Under the pieces are notes generated by a model. It worked only from the letters and a program-made list of their open reading frames with translations. It had not been told where the DNA came from and searched no databases. A stretch of 46,061 nt of DNA, taken from contig NZ_ANOH01000120.1 in assembly GCF_000346505.1 (NCBI RefSeq), forward strand, positions 1 through 46,061. Direction: 5' to 3'. The translations under genes were made by a program, and so were the position numbers. This DNA is from Aporhodopirellula sallentina SM41 (GTDB taxonomy: Bacteria > Planctomycetota > Planctomycetia > Pirellulales > Pirellulaceae). This document shows positions 34,209-45,135 of the stretch, piece after piece (the stretch's first letter is position 1; the number at the start of each line of letters is the position of its first letter).

Positions 34209-35351
34209 CTAGTTTTCAATCTCACCGATCGCCCAACGTCGTAGAAACTCGATGAGTTCCTGCCAGGACGCACTTTTGCCCTGACGCACTAAGAACCCCG
34301 AACTCGCACAACCGAGCCGCAACCGGTCCGCCACGTTCAGGTCCAACAACAATCCTGCGAGATAGCCAGCGTTGAATCGGTCGCCCGCGCCGACGCTTCG
34401 TTTGGGTTTCACGCAAAAGGGGCCACCAACCGTTTGTAACTCGTCGGGGGTCGCCGACGTTGCTGAATCAACGAGGTGGATACTCACTTCGCTGATACCG
34501 GCTTCTTCGCGGATGCGATTCGCCAACTGTTCCCAGGTCTCCGCACTCTGCCCGCCTTCGGGCCATCCGAACGCACGGCCGATTTGGTTCGCCTCGTTTC
34601 CGTTGACGCTGAGCGTGGCTCGGCCGACCGTTTCGAATCCTTCGAGTGAATGAACCATCTCGACGAGCGACTCCGTCGTCCGGCTCGCGGGATCGGCGAG
34701 GTCGAAAAAGAAATGCGGTCGGTGCGTCATTCCCGCAAACACTTCCTCGACGAGAAAGTTCCAACACTGCGTCATGTACGGATAAACGGACCAACTCGTA
34801 AACGCGATGCCACTGGCCCGTTCGCATGCGGCTCGAAAGACACCGTCGGCGAATTGTTCGCGCAGATAGTTGGGCGTGACATTGGCAAAGTGACTGACGG
34901 CGCAAAACATCAGCTTGCCGTCATCAAACTCCGTCACGATCGCCCGCCCCGGGTCCATTCCAAGAGAATAGACCACTTCGCATTTCTGCATGAAATCATG
35001 GAAGACCGAATGCGGTGGATTGCCGACGCCAGAGAACGCAACCAACGGGATTCCCATCGTGGCGATGCCATCGCCCATGTTCACTGTGCAACCGCCCGCC
35101 GTGACTTCCTCGCAGACGAATTCCCGTAGCCCACTCCGACCGGTCGCCGCGGCTGCCCAGGCACCGAAGTCGGCAATGGTCGGCATCGGTTGATAAGATT
35201 CCGGCGAGTGGCGTTGACCCACGATGCGAATGGATTCGTCAACGAAGGCATCAAACCCCATCACCACCGGCAAATCATGGAGCGTCGACTCTCTTTCGGC
35301 GAGAAAATCGGCCAATGTCTCGCACGCGTTGTAGTGTTCCTGATTCTTCAT
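34209..35351 (-). CDS. PfkB-family sugar kinase
   Basis: 380 residues of the ribokinase fold. It opens [16 protein letters not shown] in place of the usual N-terminal GE/D segment. [18 protein letters not shown] (about 83-100) matches PfkB signature 1, and [17 protein letters not shown] (about 319-335) signature 2 with catalytic Asp324. It is larger than most family members. Start lies three bases after the isomerase stop (TAA AAG ATG), so translation is coupled. Between an isomerase and a class I aldolase, the expected role is phosphorylation of a ketose or ketose phosphate. A tagatose, tagatose-6-phosphate or deoxy-ketose substrate would all fit; sequence alone does not decide. Confidence 0.85.
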   Translation of the reverse strand: MKNQEHYNACETLADFLAERESTLHDLPVVMGFDAFVDESIRIVGQRHSPESYQPMPTIADFGAWAAAATGRSGLREFVCEEVTAGGCTVNMGDGIATMGIPLVAFSGVGNPPHSVFHDFMQKCEVVYSLGMDPGRAIVTEFDDGKLMFCAVSHFANVTPNYLREQFADGVFRAACERASGIAFTSWSVYPYMTQCWNFLVEEVFAGMTHRPHFFFDLADPASRTTESLVEMVHSLEGFETVGRATLSVNGNEANQIGRAFGWPEGGQSAETWEQLANRIREEAGISEVSIHLVDSATSATPDELQTVGGPFCVKPKRSVGAGDRFNAGYLAGLLLDLNVADRLRLGCASSGFLVRQGKSASWQELIEFLRRWAIGEIEN

Positions 35352-35354
35352 CTT

Positions 35355-36869
<1,515 letters not shown>

Positions 36870-36985
36870 TCCGGGAGTATCACAGCAAATCCCGACGACC
36901 ACTACGCTTACGCTCACTCAAACCTATACTATCTTCACCTGTTATCGAAAAAAAAGATCCGATGGCGTTACCGGAGGCGTCTCAC
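36870..36985. promoter_or_regulatory. Divergent promoter region between isomerase operon and AraC gene
   Basis: 116 bp separate the two starts. It includes an AT-rich patch with TATACT (36925-36930) and an A-run at 36949-36956. It must drive both the six-gene operon and the regulator. I see no clear repeated operator. Confidence 0.45.
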
Positions 36986-37825
36986 ATGCGAATGATCTAC
37001 GAAAAAATCACCGCGGACGAGCAGGCTTCGTTTCGGTGCCTTGAGTGGATCGACAAAGACTTCGATTGCCCTCACCATTTCCACCCCGAAGTCGAGATCA
37101 CGCACATCGTCGCCAGCCGCGGGGAGCGTTTGGTCGGCGACCGGTTCGACAACTACGAACCGGGCGACCTCGCCATGTTTGGCCCCCTGCTGCCTCACCG
37201 GTACAAGAACTGGAAATGCAAAAAGTCGCATTCTCGAGTCGTTCAGTTCCGGCTCGACGCACTCGGGCAGGGATTTTTCGAACTGCCCGAATGCCGAGCG
37301 ATCCGGCAGTTGATTCATGACTCGTCGCGGGGTCTGTGTTTTTCTGACGCGGTTCGCAAGGACGGATGTCGTATGATGACGCGGTTGTTCAAAACGCCCG
37401 TGGGGCCACAGCGGATCAGTCGTCTCGTCGAGTTGATGGACATCCTGAGCAGCGATACCGAACGCGAGCAAATGGCCAGCCATGATTTTATGGCGACTGA
37501 GAATCTCGAGCCTGACAAACGGCTCGAGCGGATCCTCAGCTATATCGACGCCCACTGGAAGGAAACGATCCCACTGGCTGAAATCGCGAAAGTCGCCCGC
37601 CTTCATCCGCAATCGCTTAGTCGCTATTTTCGGAGACGACTCGGCCGGACGTTTCAAGAGTACGTCATCGAACTCCGACTCAGCCGGGCGGCCCGTGATC
37701 TGCTCGAGAGCAAACGCACGGTATCGGAAATCGCGTTCCACTGCGGGTTCAACAACCTCGCCAACTTCAATCGGCTCTTCCTGGCTCGCTATCAAATGTC
37801 GCCGCGTCAGTATCGTTCTCGATAG
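36986..37825 (+). CDS. AraC-family regulator with cupin sensor domain
   Basis: 279 residues. The N-terminal half (about 15-95) is a cupin: FDCPHHFHPEVEITHIVASRG with metal-type His residues, then YEPGDLAMFGPLLPHRYKN. The C-terminal ~100 residues are the AraC double helix-turn-helix (IPLAEIAKVARLHPQSLSRYFRRRLG, then SEIAFHCGFNNLANFNRLFLARYQMSPRQYR). The start ATG at 36986 has GGAGG eight bases upstream, which is a better site than at the ATG eight codons earlier; the much longer upstream open frame is antisense to the isomerase gene. Sugar-binding cupin-AraC proteins usually activate the neighbouring catabolic operon, here the divergent isomerase operon. Confidence 0.9.
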   Translation: MRMIYEKITADEQASFRCLEWIDKDFDCPHHFHPEVEITHIVASRGERLVGDRFDNYEPGDLAMFGPLLPHRYKNWKCKKSHSRVVQFRLDALGQGFFELPECRAIRQLIHDSSRGLCFSDAVRKDGCRMMTRLFKTPVGPQRISRLVELMDILSSDTEREQMASHDFMATENLEPDKRLERILSYIDAHWKETIPLAEIAKVARLHPQSLSRYFRRRLGRTFQEYVIELRLSRAARDLLESKRTVSEIAFHCGFNNLANFNRLFLARYQMSPRQYRSR

Positions 37826-37941
37826 ATGATCTCGACGCGAGCCCATCGATAAATGACAAGATAGCCGATCCGATTTCACGATCTCGTTCGCTTGCCTACC
37901 TTGTTCGACGTCCCATCACATCTCATGCACGCGTTCGGTGC

Positions 37942-38871
37942 GTGTCGTTTTCCAATTCGCTATCCGCGGTTGATTCTGTGCTCGACTACGTCAAACTACA
38001 TTTTGTGATCCTATTGTGGGGGCTAACCGCCGTCCTCGGTAACTTGGTTGACCTCAGTTCAACGCAGTTGGTCTTCATTCGCAGCCTACTCGCGAGCCTA
38101 TTGTTGGCGGCCTTGCTGCGCAAACACCTTGCGATTCGCCCACGGGTGGCCATCCTGTTGATCGGTAACGGGATGCTGCTCGGTGCGCATTGGATTTTGT
38201 TCTTCGTTGCCGTGAAGATCGCGTCTGTTTCGGTATGCATGATCGGGATGGCGACGGTCTCGTTTTGGACCGCGATTCTCGAACCGATGCTGGTCAGGCG
38301 TGTCCGCTTCAACGTCGTTAATCTGGTGCTCGGCGTCGTTGCCGCGGTCGGGGTGGTGGTGATCTACCAAAGTCACGCGCACTTTCAATCCGGTGTGGTG
38401 GTGGCCATTGTTGCCGCCGTTCTGGCGTGTTTGTTTTCGATCTTCAATGGCCAACTCTTTGGATGTGCCCCGCCGATTGTGATCGTCACCTATCAAATGG
38501 CGGGATCGACGGTGTTCTGCGCGGCGGCATTGTCGGTTTCGGCTGTGTTTGGGTGGAATCTCTCAACGGGCAGTTGGTCCCTTTCTACATTGCAGTGGAT
38601 TTGGATACTGATCCTCGTGGCCGCGTGCACTATCTACGGCTACCACGTGTACATCCAACTGCTCGAACGGTTGAGCGTCTTTACAATCAACTTCGCCAAT
38701 AACCTCGAACCCGTTTACGGCATCGCACTCGGATCGCTGGTCTTTCACGATCATCGCGATCTCAACACGAGTTTCTACGTCGGCGCCGTCGTGATTGCCC
38801 TTTCGGTTTTGGTCCAACCGTGGCTCAGCGAACTGCGGACGCCGCAGCGGAAACTGCGTGCGCAGTCGTAG
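37942..38871 (+). CDS. EamA/DMT-family transporter
   Basis: 309 residues, about ten transmembrane helices in two EamA repeats: FVILLWGLTAVLGNLVDLSS at the start of the first, and the second ending FANNLEPVYGIALGSLVFHDHRDLN, a typical EamA end. The start is a GTG at 37942; another GTG at 37978, closer to the first helix, is possible. It lies 116 bp downstream of the AraC gene in the same direction. DMT proteins export or import small metabolites. Here it could carry sugars or amino acids; nothing in the sequence decides. Confidence 0.85.
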   Translation: MSFSNSLSAVDSVLDYVKLHFVILLWGLTAVLGNLVDLSSTQLVFIRSLLASLLLAALLRKHLAIRPRVAILLIGNGMLLGAHWILFFVAVKIASVSVCMIGMATVSFWTAILEPMLVRRVRFNVVNLVLGVVAAVGVVVIYQSHAHFQSGVVVAIVAAVLACLFSIFNGQLFGCAPPIVIVTYQMAGSTVFCAAALSVSAVFGWNLSTGSWSLSTLQWIWILILVAACTIYGYHVYIQLLERLSVFTINFANNLEPVYGIALGSLVFHDHRDLNTSFYVGAVVIALSVLVQPWLSELRTPQRKLRAQS

Positions 38872-38959
38872 ACGCAATCAATAGCGTCAGCCCCGATCGA
38901 CCGCAGGTTGGGTTATGCTGTTGCGAAAACGAAACTCTCTTGGAAAGCGTTCATTCATC

Positions 38960-40429
38960 ATGCGATTGGTATTCACGGCGTTGGCGTGTGCTTTTCTGCT
39001 TCCTTGTTTCGCTTCCGCGGAACGGCCTAACTTTGTCCTCTTTATCGCGGACGATGTTTCACAGGAAGACATCGGTTGTTACGGCAATCCGCATATTCAG
39101 ACCCCCAACATCGACGCCTTGGCCGGTGCCGGGCTGCGCTTTGACAATGCGTATCTGACAACGAGCAGTTGCAGCCCGAGTCGTTGCAGCATCATCACTG
39201 GTCGGTACCCGCACAACACCGGAGCACCGGAACTGCACACCGAATTGCCGGCCGGATCGGTGCTGTTTCCTGAATGTTTGAAGGATGATGGGTATTACAC
39301 AGTGCTGTCCGGCAAACATCACATGGGGGCCAACGCGAATGCCGCGTTTTCGCAGATTTCGAGGGGCAAGGGTGTTGGCAAAGAAGAAGATTGGGTTGGG
39401 CTCCTACGCGATCGGCCAAAGGATCAGCCGTTCTTTTGTTGGTTCGCGTCCACGGACGCTCACCGTCCGTGGGGCGTGACTGCAAACACCCCCAACTACG
39501 GTCCCGATGATGTGCGAGTACCACCCTATTTGTTCGACGGTCCACAGACCCGCGTCGATTTCGCGAATTACTACCACGAGGTGAGTCGATTCGATTTTTT
39601 CATCGGCGAGGTCGTAGCTGAGCTGCGGCGTCAGGAAGTTTTCGACAACACGTACGTTATCGTGATGGCTGACAACGGAAGGCCGTTCCCACGCTGCAAA
39701 ACAAGGCTGTATGACAGTGGCATCAAAACACCATTTGTCGTTCACGATCCCAGACGATCTGAGCCCGCCACGGTTGACGGACTGATCAGTTCGATTGACG
39801 TGTCGGCAACCATTCTCGACCTTGCCAACGTTGAGATCGACGAACGCATTCAGGGAGTCAGTTTCAAACCGATTCTCGATGATACGAATGAAGTAACTCG
39901 CGAGGTGGTTTTTGCCGAACACAACTGGCATGTCTTTCGAAACCACGAGCGTCTCGTCCGGTTCGGCGATTGGCTCTACATCCGCAATCAATATCCCGAG
40001 CAGCAGAATTTGTGTGTCGAAGCCTATCAGGGCGGTGCCGGCGTCGAATTGTGGGACGCCTACCGAAACGGCAAATTGAATTCCGAGCAGATGCCGCTGT
40101 TTCTCGAATCGTGCCCGGAAGAAGAACTATATCACGTGTCAAAAGATGCCAATCAACTGCAGAACCTCGCTGCCAATCCCGAGCAACAATCCGTGCTAGA
40201 GCGTACCCGAAACGCGCTCCAGGAATGGACCGAACAGACCGGTGACACGGTCCCGAGCAACCCGACTCCCGACCGCAACGCCCGCCCTTCCTTGTCTCAA
40301 AATGAGGGTGAGCCCAAGCCCGCGAACGGCAAAAAGAGCAATCGACGGACATTTCAACACCTCGAGATGCCCGGCGATGCCGCCAACGCGACAACGATTC
40401 ATCATCCCGGCCCTTTGCGGTTGCCGTAA
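38960..40429 (+). CDS. Type I formylglycine sulfatase, secreted
   Basis: 489 residues with a signal peptide (MRLVFTALACAFLLPCFASA). The alkaline-phosphatase fold opens NFVLFIADDVSQEDIGCYG with metal ligands D31/D32. The formylglycine motif is C71-S-P-S-R, followed by CSIITGR, so the cysteine would be matured by a formylglycine-generating enzyme encoded elsewhere. MADNGRPFPRCKTRLYDSGIKTPF carries further active-site residues. The tail after about residue 430 is Pro/Asn-rich and disordered. In an agar/porphyran locus a galactose- or L-galactose-6-sulfate target is plausible, but planctomycetes carry many sulfatases and the specificity is not visible. The ATG at 38960 opens the signal peptide. 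Confidence 0.92.
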   Translation: MRLVFTALACAFLLPCFASAERPNFVLFIADDVSQEDIGCYGNPHIQTPNIDALAGAGLRFDNAYLTTSSCSPSRCSIITGRYPHNTGAPELHTELPAGSVLFPECLKDDGYYTVLSGKHHMGANANAAFSQISRGKGVGKEEDWVGLLRDRPKDQPFFCWFASTDAHRPWGVTANTPNYGPDDVRVPPYLFDGPQTRVDFANYYHEVSRFDFFIGEVVAELRRQEVFDNTYVIVMADNGRPFPRCKTRLYDSGIKTPFVVHDPRRSEPATVDGLISSIDVSATILDLANVEIDERIQGVSFKPILDDTNEVTREVVFAEHNWHVFRNHERLVRFGDWLYIRNQYPEQQNLCVEAYQGGAGVELWDAYRNGKLNSEQMPLFLESCPEEELYHVSKDANQLQNLAANPEQQSVLERTRNALQEWTEQTGDTVPSNPTPDRNARPSLSQNEGEPKPANGKKSNRRTFQHLEMPGDAANATTIHHPGPLRLP

Positions 40430-40662
40430 TCTATCTGGTCGTGTGTCCATCACCGGGAAAATGAACACTGCCTGATGATTCGGCAGCACGAACGCAATCA
40501 TCGCGTGTGGCGGTGACCTCTCGCGGTCTGTGGTGAGTCACAGAAAACATCGACTTTTTCTGTCGCCGGCTGTCGATTTCGATTCGTCCCGGTCGACTAC
40601 TCTCCAAACTCAGTTTTCATGCTGTCGATTCCACCACGCCAATTCGATTGGAGAGGGAAAGA

Positions 40663-41820
40663 ATGAAATTCATCTGCATGGGCTTCGTCGATGAATCGAA
40701 ATGGGAAGGGCTATCGGAGCAGGAGGCACACATGAAGATGGAAGAGTGTCTTGCGTACGACGATGAACTCCGTCGTGGAGGTCATTTCATCGGTGGGGAA
40801 GCGTTGCAGTCGGCTCGCAACGCGGTGACGCTTCGCAAGAAAAACGGCTCGCTGGGGGTCTGCGATGGGCCTTTCACCGAGACCAAGGAAGTGTTGGGCG
40901 GCATTCTTTTCCTCGAGGCGAGAGACCTCAACCATGCGATCTCGTTGATGTCGCATCATCCGGGCGTATCGATCGGTCCGTTTGAAATTCGTCCCGCAGA
41001 CGAAACAGTGAACGCGATGATTGCCACCCGTGAGGGAGAGTTTCAACAAACGCGAGATGAAGAGTCGAACGGAAGCTCGACTGCTCCCCCGAGCGGTCAC
41101 CAAACGGAATCGGCAACCGGGCTTCCGCGAATCGTCTCTCGGCAAGAGTGGCACGCGGCGCTCGAGCGACTGCGTGAAAAAGAGAAGGAGCATACTCGCG
41201 ACAAAGATGCATTGTCGGCCGAGCGTCGTCGCCTTCCGATGGTCAAGATCGAGAAGGAATACGTTTTCGAAGGAACCGAGGGGCCACGTCGCCTCGTCGA
41301 CCTATTCGACGGGAGACGTCAACTCGCGATCTATCACTTCATGTTCGCGGAGGATGTCGGCGGATGGCCAGACGCAGGTTGCGTTGGTTGTTCGACGCTC
41401 GTTGACCATCTCGGGCCGCTCGCCCACCTTCACGCGCGAGGTTTGTCGTTGGCGTTGGTGTCTCGTGCCCCGCTGGCACATTTGAAACCCTACAAGCAGC
41501 GGATGGATTGGCAGTTCCCCTGGTATTCGTCATTGGGGACCACCTTCAACGAAGATTTCGGCGTTTCAACCTCTCAGGGCGAACACCACGGCCTCAGCAT
41601 GTTCCTTCGCGATGGTGATGATATCTATCAAACATACTTTACGGAAAAACGCGGGTGTGAAACGCTGATGAGCCACTTCACGCTTCTGGATATGGCACCG
41701 TTTGGCCGTCAAGAAACATGGGAAGACTCTCCTCGCGGTTGGCCTCAAACGGAACCGTATTCATGGTGGCGAAGACGCGACGAGTATGATCACCTTTCTC
41801 TCACGCAAATCCAAAGCTAA
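40663..41820 (+). CDS. YCII (DGPF) domain fused to a DUF899 thioredoxin-like domain
   Basis: 385 residues. Residues 1-105 are a YCII-related domain with the diagnostic [14 protein letters not shown] (about 68-81). After a charged, Ser-rich linker, residues about 150-385 match DUF899, a thioredoxin-fold family ([42 protein letters not shown]) with a CVGCS pair in the redox position. Start is the ATG at 40663, with GGAGAGGGAAAG just upstream. These two domains are often encoded by neighbouring genes in ECF42 clusters; here they are one protein. The function of DGPF proteins is not established. Confidence 0.85.
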   Translation: MKFICMGFVDESKWEGLSEQEAHMKMEECLAYDDELRRGGHFIGGEALQSARNAVTLRKKNGSLGVCDGPFTETKEVLGGILFLEARDLNHAISLMSHHPGVSIGPFEIRPADETVNAMIATREGEFQQTRDEESNGSSTAPPSGHQTESATGLPRIVSRQEWHAALERLREKEKEHTRDKDALSAERRRLPMVKIEKEYVFEGTEGPRRLVDLFDGRRQLAIYHFMFAEDVGGWPDAGCVGCSTLVDHLGPLAHLHARGLSLALVSRAPLAHLKPYKQRMDWQFPWYSSLGTTFNEDFGVSTSQGEHHGLSMFLRDGDDIYQTYFTEKRGCETLMSHFTLLDMAPFGRQETWEDSPRGWPQTEPYSWWRRRDEYDHLSLTQIQS

Positions 41821-41920
41821 CCGTTCCTTCGTGGCGTGCTGAGTCACGAAAATCGATAACGCCTTTATACATCGGCGTGGATGCCGTTTTTGTAACTACT
41901 ACCAACATTGGAAATGAAAC

Positions 41921-42778
41921 ATGCGAGTGATGGTGATCGTCAAAGCGAGCCCGAGTTCTGAGTCGGGGAAACTGCCTAGCGAGGATCAACTCGCCGAAAT
42001 GGGACGGTTCAATGAAGAGCTGGCCAAGGCTGGCGTGATGCGATCCGGCGACGGTCTCAAACCCAGTTCCGAGGGCATCCGCGTTCACTTCTCCGGTCCC
42101 GATCGAATCGTTACCGATGGCCCGTTCACCGAAACCAAAGAATTGATCGCGGGATATTGGGTATGGGAAGTCGAAAACATGCAGGAGGCTGTCGCGTGGG
42201 TAAGGAAGTGTCCGAACCCGATGATCGAAGACTCCGACATCGAAATACGCCCGTTCTACGAAATGAGCGACTTCGCGGATTCGGATTCCTCTGGAGAAAT
42301 CGCGGAGCAGGAAAGCCGACTCCGATGCAACGTGGCCGCCAAGGACGCCTTGCTGCAACCGTATTTATTCTTCGGCGGACGCTGCGAAGAAGCTCTCGAG
42401 TTCTATCAGTCGAACCTCGGTGCTGAAATTGTGATGCAGATGCGGTGGCAGGATTCGCCTGAACCGATGCCCGAGGGCACGCTCCCCGAAGGTTATGCCG
42501 AAAAAATTATGCATGCCACCTTTCAGGTCGGTCAGCAAACGCTATTTGCGTCGGACGGATGTGGCGAGCCGGCGCACTTCGACGGATTCCGTCTGAGTCT
42601 ATCGGTTCCGACCGAGGAAGACGCCGAGCGTGTTTTCGATGCGCTCTCGAAGGATGGGAAAGTCGACATGCCTCTCACCCAAACGTTCTGGGCGACGAAA
42701 TACGGAATGGCCACCGATCCATTCGGCGTCGGATGGATGGTGATGGTTCCCGGAGACCAGCAACTACCTACTCAATAG
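41921..42778 (+). CDS. YCII (DGPF) domain fused to a PhnB-like VOC domain
   Basis: 285 residues. Residues 1-115 are a DGPF-type YCII domain ([21 protein letters not shown]). Residues about 140-280 are a glyoxalase/bleomycin-resistance (VOC) domain of the PhnB type, starting QPYLFFGGRCEEALEFYQSNLG and ending MATDPFGVGWMVMVPGD. TTGGAAATGAAAC precedes the ATG. VOC domains bind a metal and small ligands, but here the enzyme activity is unknown. Two-domain fusion of partners that are usually separate genes in ECF42-linked operons. Confidence 0.86.
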   Translation: MRVMVIVKASPSSESGKLPSEDQLAEMGRFNEELAKAGVMRSGDGLKPSSEGIRVHFSGPDRIVTDGPFTETKELIAGYWVWEVENMQEAVAWVRKCPNPMIEDSDIEIRPFYEMSDFADSDSSGEIAEQESRLRCNVAAKDALLQPYLFFGGRCEEALEFYQSNLGAEIVMQMRWQDSPEPMPEGTLPEGYAEKIMHATFQVGQQTLFASDGCGEPAHFDGFRLSLSVPTEEDAERVFDALSKDGKVDMPLTQTFWATKYGMATDPFGVGWMVMVPGDQQLPTQ

Positions 42779-42811
42779 CAACTTCCTGCTCAAAACCAAT
42801 AAGGTGATCCG

Positions 42812-43198
42812 ATGAAATACATGCTGCTAATCTATGGCAATGAAGACTGCTGGACAGAAGAAGAACGCGAGTCGTGCATGATTGAATCGATGGCGATCAG
42901 CAAAGAACTCGAATCACAAGGCAAATGGTGTGCGGCCTCGCCCCTTCAGTCAATTTCGACCGCAACGAGTGTTCGAGTGCGTGACGGCAAACAACAGATC
43001 GTCGACGGACCGTTTGCCGAGACCACCGAACAACTCGGCGGCTACTACATTATCGATGTTGACGACCTCGATGAAGCAATCGCCATCGCGGCGCGGTTGC
43101 CACCGTCCAAAAAAGGCACGGTCGAAATCCGCCCGCTGGCCCCGTTGCCGGAGGTTGCGACTCCCGAGAAGGACACAACTGCGTCGATGGACTCCTAA
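42812..43198 (+). CDS. Single-domain YCII (DGPF) protein
   Basis: 128 residues. YMLLIYGNEDCW opens the domain and VDGPFAETTEQLGGYYIIDVDD (about 68-89) is the DGPF motif. An AAGGTGAT box six bases before the ATG is the clearest Shine-Dalgarno in this cluster. It lies 33 bp after the YCII-VOC gene. DGPF proteins are the most consistent genomic partners of ECF42 sigma factors; no activity is assigned. Confidence 0.88.
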   Translation: MKYMLLIYGNEDCWTEEERESCMIESMAISKELESQGKWCAASPLQSISTATSVRVRDGKQQIVDGPFAETTEQLGGYYIIDVDDLDEAIAIAARLPPSKKGTVEIRPLAPLPEVATPEKDTTASMDS

Positions 43199-43332
43199 CC
43201 CGAAAAGCCACCGACGCCATGACATGGAGTATCGGGGTGAGCTGCCCGTTCTCGCACGCTCCGGTTTCTCGTTAATGTGCGGTCCGTTTTACCACCATTT
43301 TTGTTTACTCTCCACGATCTCTCGATGCTCTC

Positions 43333-43806
43333 ATGAAGATCAAACAACGAATCACACCGTTTCTTTCATACTGCGATCGCGCCGAAGAGGCGGCGGACTT
43401 CTACGTCTCTGTCATTCCCGATTCCCACATCATTCGCAAGGTAGTCAACCCGAGTGATCAATCGGTGTTGACCGTTGAGTTTGAAATGTGCGGCATGAGA
43501 ACAATCGCTCTCAATGCAGGTCAACAATGGGAATTTACCGAAGCGTTCTCGTTGGCAATTGTGTGTGACTCGCAAGAGGAAATCGACCGCCTTTGGGATG
43601 ATTTGCTTGGCGATGGCGGGCAGGAACTCGCCTGCGGATGGCTTAAAGACCCGTTCGGGATGTGTTGGCAGGTATGGCCTTCTGTGATGGAAGATTGGTT
43701 CGCAGCCGATAGTCCGGCAGGACTTCAACGGATGTTCAAAGCACTCTGGCAAATGAAAAAACTCGACATCGCGGCGCTGACAAAAGCATACGCGGGCAAC
43801 GAGTGA
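43333..43806 (+). CDS. PhnB-like VOC-family protein
   Basis: 157 residues, the family often called 3-demethylubiquinone methyltransferase-like/PhnB. It opens ITPFLSYCDRAEEAADFYVSV and has the LKDPFGMCWQVWPSVM end motif (about 112-127). The stop codon overlaps the GTG start of the sigma-factor gene (GTGA), so both are translated from one message. The glutathione-enzyme activity of true glyoxalases is not implied; metal-ligand residues cannot be confirmed by eye. Confidence 0.87.
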   Translation: MKIKQRITPFLSYCDRAEEAADFYVSVIPDSHIIRKVVNPSDQSVLTVEFEMCGMRTIALNAGQQWEFTEAFSLAIVCDSQEEIDRLWDDLLGDGGQELACGWLKDPFGMCWQVWPSVMEDWFAADSPAGLQRMFKALWQMKKLDIAALTKAYAGNE

Positions 43807-45074
43807 CATCGCGAAAGAGTGTTGTGGTGCATCCAGACGAAATCGACCGAATCTATCGCAATGATTCACGCAAGGTGTACGCGACGTTGGTTCGGCTACT
43901 CGGCGATTTCGATCTCGCGGAAGAGGTGATGCACGACGCGTTCAGCGCCGCAGTACAGAAGTGGCCGGTCGAGGGGATTCCAGGCAATCCCGTGTCATGG
44001 TTGGTGTCGACGGCACGTTTTAAAGCTGTTGACATGATCCGTCGACGCAAACGTCTCGCCGAGTTACACCCTGAACTAACCCGTCGCGTTGCGGAGCTTG
44101 AATCGCTTAACGGTTCGCCGGCCGGTCTTGAGATTCAAGACGATCGATTGCGATTGATCTTCACATGCTGTCACCCGGCGATTGATCCCAAGGTTCAAGT
44201 TCCGTTGACGCTACGCGAAGTTTGTGGACTGTCAACGGAAGAGATTGCACGGGCGTTTCTAGTCCCTTCATCGACGATGGCCCAGCGAATCGTCCGCGGA
44301 AAGGCAAAGATCCGTAAGGCCGGAATCTCCTTTTCCATCCCGTCACTGACGGAGCTTCCCAATCGTCTCGACGCGGTACTCTCGGTCATCTATCTGGTTT
44401 TTAACGAAGGGTATTCGGCGTCGAGCGGTGAGACGTTGACGCGTTCTCATCTTTCAGACGAAGCGATTCGTTTGGCACGTCTACTCCTCGAACTTTTGCC
44501 GCACGCGGAAGTCTCTGGGCTGCTCGCCTTGATGTTGTTGCACGAATCGCGGCGTGACGCGCGTACCGATGATCAGGGCGACATCGTGCTGCTCGAAGAT
44601 CAAGATCGTTCGCGTTGGAACCGAGGACACATTGCCGAGGGGCAGCAACTCGTTGAGCAATCACTTCGAACAGGACTCGCCGGAACGTACACGATCCAAG
44701 CAGCGATCTCTGCCATTCATGCCGAGGCCCCGACTTCAGAGGAAACCGATTGGGCGCAGATCGTCGCCCTCTACGACGTGTTGCTGCGGTTCGGCGAGAA
44801 CCCGATCGTGGAACTCAATCGTGCCGTCGCAGTCGCAATGAGAGACGGCGTGGAGTTTGGCCTCGAGATTGTCGATCGATTGCTGCTGCAGGAAACGATC
44901 GAGCAGTACTATCTCGCGCACTCCGCACGTGGGGAATTCCTCCGCAGAATCGGACGACACGCCGAAGCCATCGAATCGTTTGAGAAGGCAGCGTCGTTGG
45001 CGAAACAAACGCCCGAAATACGATTCCTGCAAAAGAAGATTGCCGCAGTCCGGTCAATCAGCAAGCCGACGTAG
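43803..45074 (+). CDS. ECF42-type RNA polymerase sigma factor with C-terminal extension
   Basis: 423 residues. Sigma region 2 lies at about 15-85 (VYATLVRLLGDFDLAEEVMHDAFSAA, WLVSTARFKAVDMIRR) and region 4 at about 125-175 (LTLREVCGLSTEEIARAFLVP, MAQRIVRGKAKIR). A large C-terminal part (about 185-420) ends in helical, TPR-like segments. Size, extension and linkage to three DGPF proteins fit group ECF42, whose members have no anti-sigma factor and are thought to be controlled by the extension. Start is GTG at 43803, overlapping the VOC gene stop. It probably transcribes the DGPF/VOC cluster itself. Confidence 0.92.
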   Translation: MTSRKSVVVHPDEIDRIYRNDSRKVYATLVRLLGDFDLAEEVMHDAFSAAVQKWPVEGIPGNPVSWLVSTARFKAVDMIRRRKRLAELHPELTRRVAELESLNGSPAGLEIQDDRLRLIFTCCHPAIDPKVQVPLTLREVCGLSTEEIARAFLVPSSTMAQRIVRGKAKIRKAGISFSIPSLTELPNRLDAVLSVIYLVFNEGYSASSGETLTRSHLSDEAIRLARLLLELLPHAEVSGLLALMLLHESRRDARTDDQGDIVLLEDQDRSRWNRGHIAEGQQLVEQSLRTGLAGTYTIQAAISAIHAEAPTSEETDWAQIVALYDVLLRFGENPIVELNRAVAVAMRDGVEFGLEIVDRLLLQETIEQYYLAHSARGEFLRRIGRHAEAIESFEKAASLAKQTPEIRFLQKKIAAVRSISKPT

Positions 45075-45078
45075 AACC

Positions 45079-45107
45079 GAGCCGGAAACCTCGTGAACCG
45101 GTTTTTT
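45079..45107 (+). terminator. Possible terminator between the convergent sigma-factor and DUF1501 genes
   Basis: GAGCCGG (45079-45085) can pair with CCGGTTT (45098-45104), with two G-T pairs and a 12-base loop, followed by T's to 45107. It lies just after the sigma-factor stop. The stem is short, so this is a candidate only. Confidence 0.4.
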
Positions 45108-45135
45108 GCAGCGTGTTTACGTCGGTCTCTTTCGA

